Source of the DNA: Photorhabdus caribbeanensis | GTDB taxonomy: Bacteria > Pseudomonadota > Gammaproteobacteria > Enterobacterales > Enterobacteriaceae | DNA: 64,000 nucleotides | Direction: 5' to 3' | Assembly: GCF_018448885.1 (NCBI RefSeq) | Contig: NZ_RCWB01000002.1 | Span: 1 to 64,000, forward strand | Shown: in pieces, positions 39,301 through 48,285 of the stretch | Layout of the letters: the number at the start of each line of letters is the position of its first letter | Position numbering within the stretch: position 1 is the first letter of the stretch | Notes under the pieces: model-generated | Database searches by the model: none | What the model saw: the letters and a program-made list of their open reading frames with translations, nothing else | Told to the model about the DNA's origin: nothing | Program-made: the position numbers and the translations under genes

Positions 39301-39614
39301 GGCCGCATCAGCAGCTTGGGTTGCTGGTGATGACCATAGATGACGGTAATACTGCTGGTGATGACCGTGATTCGCGGTTTGACGGCTTGGTGGTGATGAT
39401 TAATGCGGCTCCATATCCTGCTACAGTAAGAGATCTTAACGTCAGAGGGTTAAAGTTGAATGATATTCAGAGGGAACTGGGACACTCATCTCTGGCGGCG
39501 GGTACCAGAATTGAGAAAGATGGCACGGTCACGCTGCCGGCTTGGTCAGTAGCGGTGCTGGTTTTGCCGCAAGATGGGAAGCGCGGTACTGGTTTGCCTG
39601 TCCGTAGAAAGTAA
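36342..39614 (+). CDS. pulA: pullulanase, lipoprotein (alpha-1,6-glucosidase)
   Basis: The 1090-residue protein has a lipoprotein signal with lipobox LASC (Cys25), carbohydrate-binding and N-terminal pullulanase domains up to about 420, and a GH13 catalytic domain. Catalytic and substrate motifs are YEAHVRDLS, VVMDVAYNHTNAAG, DAFRFDLMGYHP (nucleophile Asp), FFGEGWNSG (acid Glu) and SKHDNQTLWD. It debranches pullulan, glycogen or starch at alpha-1,6 links. In Klebsiella surface display needs a dedicated type II secretion system; none is encoded nearby. It is monocistronic. Confidence 0.95.
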   Translation: MVAPFWKRAYLALLSSTFVFLLASCDNNSSLPETPEEPMAHIPNKVPSEAATADNFQAVIHLVDIAKLSQSPTTNRDYSTNTLYLWNDKNCDALASPSSSWNDTNATPTGSDSYGPYWVIPLTKNEGCINFIVRDGNNNKLIDSDLKISFSDFKNRTISVIPGNYQIYSSRAAAFNSVFGVSQASAHWVDNQTLLWSGGADKPYVRLYYNQNGKVEANNEGNFIDSYLTLTPTTLSQKTAERFPHLKKLTAFRLPEDTDVDTLLTGDLVALAANEAGLLLSATQVQTAGVLDDRFANVADTLEYGALINDTGVTFRLWAPTAQHVGLVIYNENKQVIANHAMNRDPASGSWSWQGDKELVGAYYRYALTVYHPYSRNLEHYEVTDPYSHSLSTNSEYSQVINLDDEALKPQNWDSVLMPHSQNTPADIARMTIYEAHVRDLSVADSTVPETWRGKYLALTANNSDMFRHLKALSQAGVTHMELLPVFDVASINEFSNEVADLNHPFSRLCQVNPKVKNSRFANYCSSSQTVGEVLQTLLRGDSANNPQVQELNAMIAETDSYNWGYDPFHYSVPEGSYATNAEGSVRIKEFRAMIQAIKQQLGMNVVMDVAYNHTNAAGPTDRSSVLDKIVPWYYHRLNEISGNVESNTCCHDTAPEHRMFAKLIEDSLVTWVKDYKIDAFRFDLMGYHPKAQILSALAKVRAINPSVYFFGEGWNSGQEDRFEIASQINLKGTGVGTFSDRLRDAVQGGGPFDSADSIRINQGVGNGAGTLLNEMAWFDANETRHLADLIRLGMAGNLADFVLINKDGAVKTGREINYKGAIAGYAADPIEVINYVSKHDNQTLWDIISYKAAREANLATRVRMQAISLSTTFLGQGLAFAQHGSELLRSKSFTRDSYNSGDWFNRVSYTYQDNNYDVGMPDQRVDGENYALIEKVKNMVDKPGRTELLQMTAFYQELLRLRQFSPLMTLGDGVSVKQRVDFRNVGPHQQLGLLVMTIDDGNTAGDDRDSRFDGLVVMINAAPYPATVRDLNVRGLKLNDIQRELGHSSLAAGTRIEKDGTVTLPAWSVAVLVLPQDGKRGTGLPVRRK

Positions 39615-39643
39615 CGCATAGGAATTTTCCATTGTTTGCATCG

Positions 39644-39670
39644 GGGCGGTTTGTCCAGACCGCCCATATT
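39644..39670 (+). terminator. pulA terminator
   Basis: GGGCGGT (39644-39650) pairs with ACCGCCC (39659-39665), followed by ATATTTA. The stem is strong and the T-run weak. Confidence 0.55.
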
Positions 39671-39857
39671 TACTTCGAAGGATCTTCCTTTGCTGATAAT
39701 AATTGAGATATTGCTTATCTCCTTATTATATTCCTGCATTATCACTCTTTATTTTTCATTATCATATTGCTGCTTTCTTCACAAAATAGATGGCCTTATA
39801 AGCTTAATTTTCCCATTGATAACAGCACTTAATCGTTATAAAAGTCAGTAATTTGTG

Positions 39858-39886
39858 TTGACATAGTAAAAAAATGTGATGATATG
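39858..39886 (+). promoter_or_regulatory. candidate sigma70 promoter of the Wadjet operon
   Basis: A perfect TTGACA (39858-39863) is followed after 17 bases by GATATG, a poor -10. It is about 75 bases before the jetA start and the only consensus -35 in the 345-bp gap. The remainder of 39671-39960 shows nothing gene-like. Confidence 0.35.
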
Positions 39887-39960
39887 GTTTTATTCGATTG
39901 CGAATTATACAAAATTATTAGTGGTAGCTTTTTACTTATCACCACACAGAGGGAGGCAAG

Positions 39961-41421
39961 TTGAATTTCCAAGGGTTACAGGCAAAGTATCGCCGTCTAT
40001 TTCAGGAAAGTGCTGCCTGGAAACTGTTAAGAGCTGATAATGCTCCTATAATTTTGGCATTTTTGGGGGAGTTATTTTCCGAGGATAGTGAAGTCCCTTT
40101 TAGTCGCGCCCGCGTATCACTTGATGCAGAGTTGGTACGCTGTCGTGAACTTGGCCTTTGGGAAACTGAAACGGGAGCGGGCACTTATCTCAATAAATGG
40201 ATTCGGGAAGGCTGGTTGCGTGAGATGGATGACACATTAACTAAAACGGATGCCAGTGAAATTGCACTCCGTTTTAGTCAGGGGCTTGATGAACGCAATT
40301 CAGGAACCACTGCGTCTCATCTTCGAATTGTACAGGAAGCGGTCAGGGACTTTGCAGTAGCGATTAGCCCAAATGCCGATGAGCGAGTCGCGCTTTTGGA
40401 AGATAGAAAATCCGAGATCCAGAGAGAGATTGATGCTCTGAGAGCTGGTGTTGTGACCGAATTAACTGAGGCTGAGCAGCGGGAAAGAATTCGTGAAATT
40501 TACCAACTGGCTTCTGTTTTAACAGGTGATTTTCGTCGTGTTGAAGATGAAATTCGCCAACTGGATCAGGAAATTCGTATTCAAATTATTGAGGGAGACT
40601 CCACCAGAGGGGATGTGCTTCTCTCTGTTTTAGAAAAAGAAGCGCTATTGGCTAAAACGGATGCCGGTAGTGCGTTTGAAAGTTTTTTTGATTTGTTATG
40701 TGATCAAAATAGAACTATGGAGCTACGAGATCAGCTTCGAAGTATTTTAAGTCGTCCGGTCGCAGAACACTTAAGTACCCAACAGCGGCAATTCTTAAGT
40801 CAGCTCATGAGAGAACTGAGCCGCGAGAGTGACCGAGTTTTTCAAATCAGGCGAAGAACGGAAGAGAGTTTGCGTGCATACATAGAGAGTGGCACGGCTC
40901 AAGAAAATCGTGCTGTTGATAGATTGCTTGGACAATTGGAACGACTCGCCATTGAATTGAAGAACTCAGGTTATGACTTGCAAACGGCGACAACTCTGTC
41001 ACTGCCCGTTGGCGCGGCAAGTATTAGCTCTCCTGAAAGCATGCTGCTTAAATCACCTGATGAAAAGTTGGATACTTCAGGTGCCGAAGAACAGCTCAAC
41101 TCTCGGGAACCGAGTATGCAAATGCTGGATTGCCTTGATGTTGTCCAAATTCGATTAATCGCTGAGAGGACGTTAGCAACGTTAAAAGAGTTTGGTCCAA
41201 TGACGATTGGGTCTATTGCAGATTATCAGCCGATTAATTCAGGATTGGAGGAGTTAGTTGCCTATTTGCGAGTGGCTAAATCTGTCGGGGCTGCATCATT
41301 GGAAGAAAAGGAATCAATTGAAATCAGCGATAAACGGGGAGTTCGCTTGCGGGCGTCTATACCTACTTTCCTGTTGAGTGCCGACCTGTTTCCAGACAGT
41401 TTGGATGAATTGGTTCTTTAA
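39961..41421 (+). CDS. jetA: Wadjet subunit JetA (DUF3375)
   Basis: The 486-residue protein is the kleisin-like subunit (MukF-like) of the Wadjet SMC complex, with the DUF3375 start WKLLRADNAPIILAFLGELF, winged-helix N-terminal region and long helical middle (residues 130-300). Wadjet complexes sense and cleave small circular DNA by loop extrusion. The start is TTG at 39961 after a strong GAGGGAGG site. It is the first gene of a four-gene operon in the order A-B-C-D. Confidence 0.93.
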   Translation: MNFQGLQAKYRRLFQESAAWKLLRADNAPIILAFLGELFSEDSEVPFSRARVSLDAELVRCRELGLWETETGAGTYLNKWIREGWLREMDDTLTKTDASEIALRFSQGLDERNSGTTASHLRIVQEAVRDFAVAISPNADERVALLEDRKSEIQREIDALRAGVVTELTEAEQRERIREIYQLASVLTGDFRRVEDEIRQLDQEIRIQIIEGDSTRGDVLLSVLEKEALLAKTDAGSAFESFFDLLCDQNRTMELRDQLRSILSRPVAEHLSTQQRQFLSQLMRELSRESDRVFQIRRRTEESLRAYIESGTAQENRAVDRLLGQLERLAIELKNSGYDLQTATTLSLPVGAASISSPESMLLKSPDEKLDTSGAEEQLNSREPSMQMLDCLDVVQIRLIAERTLATLKEFGPMTIGSIADYQPINSGLEELVAYLRVAKSVGAASLEEKESIEISDKRGVRLRASIPTFLLSADLFPDSLDELVL

Positions 41422-41466
41422 ATGGTGAAGAGAAAGTGGCTGTAGATTTATATAGTGAGGGTTGAA

Positions 41467-42363
41467 ATGCACAAAGGTAAAAAGTTGAATAAAGATAATG
41501 GCATCCTCGCTACCCTTGGGAAGTCTAATTCTGATCCTCAAGAAGAACGGAAAGCCGGGTTTTTCGATCAGTTGATAAAACACCATACTCAATCAGAGTA
41601 TGACCCGCTTACAGATACAGCCAGTGTTGGATCTGATGTTGCTTTTTCGGTTGTCAATCAAAGCCCAGCTTGTGAAGTTGATGATGTATTAGTCAGTAAG
41701 CACGCTGAAAACTCAAATAGTGATATGCCGCCTGATGCGCGCCGGGTGCTGGTTAGTTTGCTGCGTCAGGGCGTTATTTTGTCTTCGCAGAAAGCCAAAT
41801 TGTTTGAATTACTTTGTCGATACCAATCTGCTGTCCGCAAACATCTGTCAGAAGTCTATTTAAAGTTAGTTTTAGATGAAAAAGCAGGCGTTGCCTTTAT
41901 CGCTGGCTTTCAGAATGAGGAAGATACTGAATCATTGGGTATAGATGATGAAGAGGTTGTCTCTCTGATTAGCCGAAGGACGCTCTCTTTATACGATACC
42001 TTGTTGCTGTTAGTGCTGCGTAAACACTATCAGGACCGGGAAACATCAGGAGAGCAAAAGGTTATCATTGATATTGAACGTATAGAATCCCATTTGACGC
42101 CGTTTTTACCGCTAACAAACAGTACTAAATCTGACCGGAGAAAACTCAAGGGCGCTCTTGATAAAATGGTGACGAAAAAAATATTGAGTTCGGTCCGAGG
42201 AAGCGAGGATCGCTTCGAAATTACGCCGGTGATCCGCTATGTAGTCAGCGCTGAATTTCTCGAAAATATGCTTAATGAATACCTGAAAATGGCGGGAGAG
42301 AAGGGTATTGAGCTAAATAAAAATGGCAGCAACGCTGTTGATTATCAAGATGAAGAGGAATAG
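41467..42363 (+). CDS. jetB: Wadjet subunit JetB (DUF4194)
   Basis: The 298-residue MukE-like protein has an acidic, poorly ordered N-terminus and the DUF4194 winged-helix core (from about 95, with LFELLCRYQSAVRKHLSEVYLKL cut by family insertions, and LYDTLLLLVLRKHYQDRE). It should bridge JetA and JetC. I choose ATG 41467 over GTG 41455, as GAGGG is five bases upstream of it. The gene ends 13 bases before jetC. Confidence 0.92.
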   Translation: MHKGKKLNKDNGILATLGKSNSDPQEERKAGFFDQLIKHHTQSEYDPLTDTASVGSDVAFSVVNQSPACEVDDVLVSKHAENSNSDMPPDARRVLVSLLRQGVILSSQKAKLFELLCRYQSAVRKHLSEVYLKLVLDEKAGVAFIAGFQNEEDTESLGIDDEEVVSLISRRTLSLYDTLLLLVLRKHYQDRETSGEQKVIIDIERIESHLTPFLPLTNSTKSDRRKLKGALDKMVTKKILSSVRGSEDRFEITPVIRYVVSAEFLENMLNEYLKMAGEKGIELNKNGSNAVDYQDEEE

Positions 42364-42376
42364 ACAGGAGATGAAA

Positions 42377-45300
42377 ATGACTGATCAAACTCTTTCGGCT
42401 AATTCATTATTTCACGTTGGTCAAATCAGATTAGCTGAACTCTCAGTTTATAACTGGGGGTCATTTAATGGCTTGCATACCGCGTTGATAGATCCTATGG
42501 GAACGCTGGTTACTGGAGATAATGGCGCCGGAAAATCGACGTTTATTGATGGCCTGATGGCTTTGCTGCTTCCTGCCGGAAAGGCCACTTTTAATGTGGC
42601 TGCGGCGCAGGGTGATCGTTCTGACCGGACTTTACTTTCCTATATGCGAGGAAGTTTTGGATCTGCCCATGACGGAGCGGGGACGAGAGTCAGAAGTAAG
42701 CGTGAATTTGGCGTGGTGACTGGGCTTAGGGCTTTGTATCAAGGTGATGATGGGTCAAAAATCACACTTGCGGCGCTTTTCTGGATTACTAAATCGACGA
42801 ATGTGCTGGCGGATGTGACACGTGTTTATGTTGTTGCCAAAAGAGACCTGACTCTTAAAGAAATGCTTAATGCTTTTGGGAACGGTAATGCCCGGGCATT
42901 CAAGCAATGGCTTCGTGATGATCCGACGATTACGTGCTGTGATGATAATTTTTCTGATTATCAGGAGTTGTACCGAAAGCTCCTGTATATGGACAATAAG
43001 AATGCGCCTGCACTTTTGTCACGGGCGTTAGGTCTGAAAAAAATTGATGATTTAACCGGGTTGATTCGTGAGTTGGTACTGGAACCGAGTACGGTCAAGG
43101 ATGATGCTAAAAAGGTAGTGGAAGAGTTTGCTGATCTGGTGGCAATTCATAGTCAATTAGTGGATGCAAGAGCACAAAAGGTGCACTTATCTAGATTACC
43201 TGAACTCAACTCAATTATTGAAAAAACAACGAAAGAATTTGAAGAATTAACGGTCGAAAAAAATAGTCTCCCGGCTTACTTTGGGGAAGTCTTCGCGCAA
43301 CTGTGGAGTGAAAAAATTGCCGATATTGAGTCGGAACTTGAAGCGCTACTCCTCGAAATTAAGCAAGTTGAAGAGCAGAAAGCAGATGCGGATAAGCTGG
43401 TTGAGCGAAGGCACGAGGAATATCTCCAATTTGGTGGGGATAAAATAGAGTCGCTGAGAAAAGAGGTTGATCATACCCAAGCTCAGTTGAATCGGGTGGT
43501 TAGGAATTCATCGCAATATCAAACTCATGCCAACGAGCTGGCTCTCCCTTCTGTGTTAGAGGAGGCTGTATTTCTTAAAAATCAATCCACAGCATCAACG
43601 CGGCTTGCCAGTATTCAACAAGAAGAGGGCGAGTATCAGGACAGGTTTGCCACCATCAGTGCTAAATTCAGTGAGCTACAAGCAAATATCCATGATATTT
43701 CTCAGGAAATTCGGGAGATCGAGGCAAGGCCCGATTCCAATATTGATGTGAAATATCAGCAATTACGAGATGAACTGGTTAATTCCTTAGAATTAAGTAA
43801 AGAGCAATGTGTATTTATCGGTGAGCTTATTGATGTCGAAGATCGTGAAAAGAGCTGGCAGGGCGCGATAGAGAGGGCGTTAGGCGGGTTACGAACAACA
43901 CTTGCTGTGCCACATCATTGTTATTCGATGGTGACTCGCTGGTTGAACGCCCGGCATACGGGTTTACATGTCCGTGTTCAAGTTGTGAACGATTCGACAA
44001 CTCAAGGCCAATCGGTGGCGTTTAAGTCTGATGGTTATCTAAGGAAACTGGTATGGCGTAATCACCCTTATCGGGAGTGGCTTAAGCACCATTTGCAGCG
44101 ATTTGACCTGCAATGTGTTGCAAGCACGGAAGAATTGGATAAAACCCCGTTTTCGATGACACAGCAGGGGTTAATACACATGGATAAAGGGCGCTTTGAG
44201 AAAAAAGATCAACACCGAATAGATGACAGAAGACGCTGGTGTCTGGGTTTTTCGAACAAATCACGTTTAGCCATTCTTAATAACGATAAAAAAGAGTTAA
44301 CTCTGCAACTGGCGGAAACCGAGAAAAAGGTGAGTCAGGCCCGTCAAGATTTGAATTCTGTTTCTGATCGTAAAATTCTTTGGGAGAAAATCCAAAGTTA
44401 CCGCTGGGATGATATTAATGCTCCTTACTGGCACGAAAAGCTTTCTGATTTACAGGCTGACCTTAAGATGTTGGAACAGTCAGGGGGCGATCTTGATAAG
44501 GCCAGAGAGCGTTGGGAGTCGTCTAAACAGCAGTTAGCTCAAATTCAATCGGTATTAAATCAGCTCAACTCTGATTCTGGCGGTGTTAAAAATACGCTGA
44601 AAAATGCAAAAGAGGAGTGGAGCAAAGCGCAGGCAAAGGCGTCGAAAGGATTACCTGATTCAGCCAGACAGTTACTTGCAATTCGAGTTGGCGTACTTAA
44701 TACAAACGATTTAGGCCGAACGTCTGAATTGGTGTTGAAAGTTGAAGAAGATTTAGAACGTCTGTTAGATATTAGCCGAAACGGTAAAGACAGAGCGGAA
44801 AGGTCAGCCATCAGCATTATGGTTTCATTCAGGTCTAACGATAAATGGCAAGTCTTCACGGTTGACTGGCAAAGTAATATTGATGGCTTACCTGATTATC
44901 TTAATCATTTGCGACAACTGGAAGAAGAAGGGCTTCCCAACCTTGTGGAGCAGTTTATTGAACGTTTGAATAAGCATGCAACGCAGTCACTGGCGCGGAT
45001 TAAAACTAAGCTTGAATCTGAACGGGAAGATGTCCTTGAACGGATTGATATCATTAACCGGGTCCTCAAGCGTACAGAGTTTCGATCAGGGACACATTTA
45101 AAGCTAGGCTCAAAGAGAGAGAAATTCCCACATGTTAATGAGTTTGAACAACATTTGCGCAAGGTGCTTAGTCAAGTAACCAGTGATGACCATGAAGCAC
45201 GGTTCCGTCAATTAGCTAAAGTAGTTGAAATACTTGGGAAAGCAAGTGCGCCAGGCTCTTCAAATACATTGGAAAGTTTAAGGCTGCTTGATCCTCGTTA

Positions 45301-45772
45301 TCAGATGTCATTTTATGCTGAAGAGTTGGATAGTAATACCGGTGAGATTCGTGATGTATTGGAATCATCCAGTGGAAAGTCAGGCGGGGAGAAAGAGTCA
45401 TTTGCCGCGACTATTGTCGCGGCAAGTTTGGCCTATGTTTTGACGCCGGATGGCTATGATCGACCGGTTTACTGTACTGTTTTCTTGGATGAAGCATTCT
45501 CAAATACGGCTGAAACAGTAAGTCGGCGGGTGCTCCGAGTATTTAGAGAGCTTCATATTCACGTTAATTTGATTACGCCTTATAAAAACCTGAATCTGGC
45601 AAGGGAATCTGCTCGTTCACTGCTCATTGCGGAAAGAGATCAGGAAAACCATGACAGCCATTTATGTGAAGTGACTTGGGAAGAGATTGACCGGAGAATG
45701 GGCGAAGAGAAGGCGAAAAAGTTGCTTGATGAAGCGGCTGCTCTGGATATTGATCTTGAGAAACTGACATGA
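42377..45772 (+). CDS. jetC: Wadjet SMC-like ATPase JetC
   Basis: The 1131-residue MukB-like SMC protein has Walker A GDNGAGKST (residues 47-55), two long coiled-coil stretches around a central hinge (about residues 280-480 and 640-800), the ABC signature SSGKSGGEKES and Walker B VFLDEAFSN near the C-terminus. It is the DNA-translocating motor. The start at 42377 is set by AGGAG six bases before it; a longer frame from 42323 overlaps jetB without family similarity. The stop overlaps jetD by four bases. Confidence 0.94.
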   Translation: MTDQTLSANSLFHVGQIRLAELSVYNWGSFNGLHTALIDPMGTLVTGDNGAGKSTFIDGLMALLLPAGKATFNVAAAQGDRSDRTLLSYMRGSFGSAHDGAGTRVRSKREFGVVTGLRALYQGDDGSKITLAALFWITKSTNVLADVTRVYVVAKRDLTLKEMLNAFGNGNARAFKQWLRDDPTITCCDDNFSDYQELYRKLLYMDNKNAPALLSRALGLKKIDDLTGLIRELVLEPSTVKDDAKKVVEEFADLVAIHSQLVDARAQKVHLSRLPELNSIIEKTTKEFEELTVEKNSLPAYFGEVFAQLWSEKIADIESELEALLLEIKQVEEQKADADKLVERRHEEYLQFGGDKIESLRKEVDHTQAQLNRVVRNSSQYQTHANELALPSVLEEAVFLKNQSTASTRLASIQQEEGEYQDRFATISAKFSELQANIHDISQEIREIEARPDSNIDVKYQQLRDELVNSLELSKEQCVFIGELIDVEDREKSWQGAIERALGGLRTTLAVPHHCYSMVTRWLNARHTGLHVRVQVVNDSTTQGQSVAFKSDGYLRKLVWRNHPYREWLKHHLQRFDLQCVASTEELDKTPFSMTQQGLIHMDKGRFEKKDQHRIDDRRRWCLGFSNKSRLAILNNDKKELTLQLAETEKKVSQARQDLNSVSDRKILWEKIQSYRWDDINAPYWHEKLSDLQADLKMLEQSGGDLDKARERWESSKQQLAQIQSVLNQLNSDSGGVKNTLKNAKEEWSKAQAKASKGLPDSARQLLAIRVGVLNTNDLGRTSELVLKVEEDLERLLDISRNGKDRAERSAISIMVSFRSNDKWQVFTVDWQSNIDGLPDYLNHLRQLEEEGLPNLVEQFIERLNKHATQSLARIKTKLESEREDVLERIDIINRVLKRTEFRSGTHLKLGSKREKFPHVNEFEQHLRKVLSQVTSDDHEARFRQLAKVVEILGKASAPGSSNTLESLRLLDPRYQMSFYAEELDSNTGEIRDVLESSSGKSGGEKESFAATIVAASLAYVLTPDGYDRPVYCTVFLDEAFSNTAETVSRRVLRVFRELHIHVNLITPYKNLNLARESARSLLIAERDQENHDSHLCEVTWEEIDRRMGEEKAKKLLDEAAALDIDLEKLT

Positions 45773-46965
45773 AAAGAGGGCAGTATGAGGTGCGTTGGGG
45801 GTTATTGCCAGCACAAGTTAAGAGCATCATTAGGCAGCGTGAGTGGGATAACCTTTCCTCACTAAAAGCCCGGCTACTAGGCATCAAGGCATTCCCTATT
45901 CGCGTTGGCTTGAAACCACCCAAAGGGAACTCTGCCATATTAGATATAGCTCATTTTCAACGGCTTATTGATGAGTGGAAATCATTTCCCCATCAAGATC
46001 TTGTAGAGTGGTCTTCTAAAAATTTCAGGGAGCTATCTGAGCAGCGCATTCCAACTTTTGTTGTCATTGAATCGATGCAATGTCTGATTCAATTTTTAGG
46101 AAATGATGCCCTTTCCCGAAGTAAAGTGTGGGAAAGAAATATGAAGCCATTTTTGCGGGTTAATAAAGATCTCTATCCTGCATTGGTTAAGTGTATCGAT
46201 ATTGTGGAAAAACTCTCGTTGAGAGATGCGGAATTATTAGCAGAGTTGCTGCCACAATTAAAGCGAGGCTTAGGGGAAGGGCAATATCTAAGAGCACTGC
46301 CACTCATTGGGATTGATACTAAATTTCTTGAGAACCACCAAATCCTGATCGAAGAGCTGGCCGATATTATTCACAATGGGGCTGTTTCGGCATCAGGAGG
46401 TCTTATCGCTTGGTTGGGGTGTGCAATAAATCCCAAAGGTTGGTTAACTATCAGGCCGCTTTGCCATGCTGCGATGGCTGCGCTTGGGGGAATGCCTATA
46501 TTACAAATACCTGGCGAATTACTTAGAAAGCACGAGCTTCCGGCTTCGAATATATTAGTAGTTGAAAACTTACAGTCTGGTTTAGCATTACCCGAAATGC
46601 CTGACACGATAGCGGTGATTGGCGGCGGGAAAAACATTGCTTGGATGGATGCGGCATGGTTGAGAAGTAAACGTGTAGGATATTGGGGAGACATTGATAC
46701 TTGGGGGTTGTTTATTCTCAGTGATGCCAGAAACAAGTTTGTAGATATTGAGCCTCTGATGATGGATGTTGAAACCGTTAAAGCTCATGAAGAGAGAATG
46801 GTTCCTGAATCAAATCCAGTTGAATCCAATCCTTCATCGCTAAATGAGGATGAAGCAAAGCTGTTTAATGATCTCATTTCTGGCCGGTTTCAATCTTCAC
46901 GTTTAGAGCAAGAGCGCCTTTCATCTGATTACATTAGAAACAAGCTTATGAATTGGCTGTCCTAA
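45769..46965 (+). CDS. jetD: Wadjet nuclease subunit JetD (DUF3322-DUF2220, Toprim-like)
   Basis: The 398-residue protein has an N-terminal DUF3322 arm and a C-terminal DUF2220 Toprim/topoisomerase VI A-like domain. The Toprim glutamate is likely in ILVVENLQSGLALP, and the acidic pair in GYWGDIDTWGL. JetD cuts the DNA held by the JetABC motor. The domain order matches type I Wadjet. The ATG overlaps the jetC stop as ATGA, indicating coupled translation. All four genes look intact. Confidence 0.92.
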   Translation: MKRGQYEVRWGLLPAQVKSIIRQREWDNLSSLKARLLGIKAFPIRVGLKPPKGNSAILDIAHFQRLIDEWKSFPHQDLVEWSSKNFRELSEQRIPTFVVIESMQCLIQFLGNDALSRSKVWERNMKPFLRVNKDLYPALVKCIDIVEKLSLRDAELLAELLPQLKRGLGEGQYLRALPLIGIDTKFLENHQILIEELADIIHNGAVSASGGLIAWLGCAINPKGWLTIRPLCHAAMAALGGMPILQIPGELLRKHELPASNILVVENLQSGLALPEMPDTIAVIGGGKNIAWMDAAWLRSKRVGYWGDIDTWGLFILSDARNKFVDIEPLMMDVETVKAHEERMVPESNPVESNPSSLNEDEAKLFNDLISGRFQSSRLEQERLSSDYIRNKLMNWLS

Positions 46966-47012
46966 CATAGAAGGGAAGCCGCCAGACGCGATGTGTTTTC
47001 TATTTATCGTTA

Positions 47013-47915
47013 TCAGAAATCGTCACTTTCTTGGTGTACATAGAAACGGTGCGTGATTAGATTGGCGAATGCCTGGCTTGCAGCGCTTCGATATGCACCA
47101 CGGCGCCACAATAGCACCGCATTACGCTGTGGTAACGTAGGTTGAAGTGCGATGGAATAGAGTCCGGCCTGCTCGTGGGCTATGACATCAGGTAACAAAG
47201 TTGCGAGTCGTCCTCGACGGACAATTTCTACGATTGCACTAATGGAGTTGGCCTCAATTGCAATACGCGGTGTGATTCCCTGTTTCTGGAAGTACAAATC
47301 AATATGGCTCCGCGTTGCAAAGTCTTTACTTAGTAATGCTAGCCCTTCATGTTCCAACATTTTTGCCGTCAATGATGTTTGTTGACCAATGAATCGATGT
47401 GATTGACCAACGATCAGGCTGAGTGTTTCGATGAACAATGGTTCGCTATCAATGTCGGGGGAGCGTACGTCTGAGAACGCGATACCGAGATCGAGTTGAT
47501 TCTCCGCTAAAGAGACTTCTATTTGATCTTGCGTCATTTCCTTGATATTCAAAGCAATTCCTGGATAGAGAGCATTGAAACGCTCTACCCAATGGCCGAT
47601 GAAGTAAGTGGTGAAGGTGGGTGTCATGGCTAGCCTGAGCAACCCACGGCTTAAATCCTGTACATCATGAATCGCACGCTGACCAGCATCCAGATCCTGC
47701 AATGCACGACGGGCGTAACTTGTGTATACCTCGCCAGCGTCAGTGAGTCGCACACTCCTTCCAGAGCGATCGAACAGTTGCACATGCAGTGACTCTTCAA
47801 GTTGTCTGATTTGTTGCGATAGGGTCGGTTGCGAGACATGAAGTTCCTCTGCCGCGCGTGTGAAGTTCTGATGTTCGGCAACTGCCAGCAGATAACGAAT
47901 ATGTCGCAGCAGCAT
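47013..47915 (-). CDS. cynR: LysR-type regulator CynR
   Basis: The 300-residue regulator has a LysR helix-turn-helix (residues 1-60, FTRAAEELHVSQPTLSQQIRQLE) and a periplasmic-binding-like effector domain. It closely resembles E. coli CynR in IHDVQDLSRG, TPTFTTYFIG and IEANSISAIVE. CynR activates the cyn operon with cyanate or azide. It is divergent from cynT-cynS, the usual layout. Confidence 0.94.
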   Translation of the reverse strand: MLLRHIRYLLAVAEHQNFTRAAEELHVSQPTLSQQIRQLEESLHVQLFDRSGRSVRLTDAGEVYTSYARRALQDLDAGQRAIHDVQDLSRGLLRLAMTPTFTTYFIGHWVERFNALYPGIALNIKEMTQDQIEVSLAENQLDLGIAFSDVRSPDIDSEPLFIETLSLIVGQSHRFIGQQTSLTAKMLEHEGLALLSKDFATRSHIDLYFQKQGITPRIAIEANSISAIVEIVRRGRLATLLPDVIAHEQAGLYSIALQPTLPQRNAVLLWRRGAYRSAASQAFANLITHRFYVHQESDDF

Positions 47916-47923
47916 ATCAATTA

Positions 47924-48285
47924 ACTATTTGAAGATAGTATGGAAATAATGACATCCTGATCTTTGAGACAATAGAAAAATTCGTTCATTCTTCACCTGC
48001 TAGCTGTCTTATCGGCCACGATGGGGTGAAGACTATAAGGGCTTCCTGAACATGTCAACGCCGGTTTGCCGTTCTGTACGCCAGAGCCTGAAATAAAGAG
48101 GGTGATTACTGGTTTGTTAACAAATACGTCGCCGCAGAACAGCAATGAACTATTGGAAAATACTATAGAGATGATAGTAATCCGATCTTTGACGCTATAG
48201 ATAAATTCGTTCATTCTTCATCCATCCGCTTTCTTATCGATCACGATGGAGTGAAGACATGCAGGATATTATTGAAGGCTTTTTA
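47924..48285. repeat. duplicated cyn promoter region
   Basis: Copy 1 (47924-48050) and copy 2 (48149-48285) are diverged direct repeats of about 130 bases. Both hold an ACTAT..ATAGT pair, GATCTTTGA, ATTCGTTCATTCTTCA, CTTATCG.. CACGATGG and GTGAAGAC. Copy 2 leads into the cynT ATG. Copy 1 ends in a damaged counterpart of the first cynT codons. Confidence 0.7.
48162..48178. promoter_or_regulatory. candidate CynR operator (LysR T-N11-A box)
   Basis: ACTAT (48162-48166) and ATAGT (48174-48178) form an inverted repeat with a seven-base gap, the T-N11-A pattern of LysR sites. A similar pair with a six-base gap is at 47925-47940 in the other promoter copy, next to the cynR start. Confidence 0.5.

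Noticed and set aside
39636-39851. 71-codon hydrophobic ORF after pulA
   Set aside because: It begins inside the terminator stem and has no ribosome site or family resemblance.
42323-42376. Upstream start for jetC
   Set aside because: It lies inside the end of jetB and lacks family similarity, while AGGAG is well placed for ATG 42377.
47993-48214. 73-codon minus-strand ORF between cynR and cynT
   Set aside because: It overlies the duplicated promoter region and its start is within a repeat copy, so it is most likely a chance frame.
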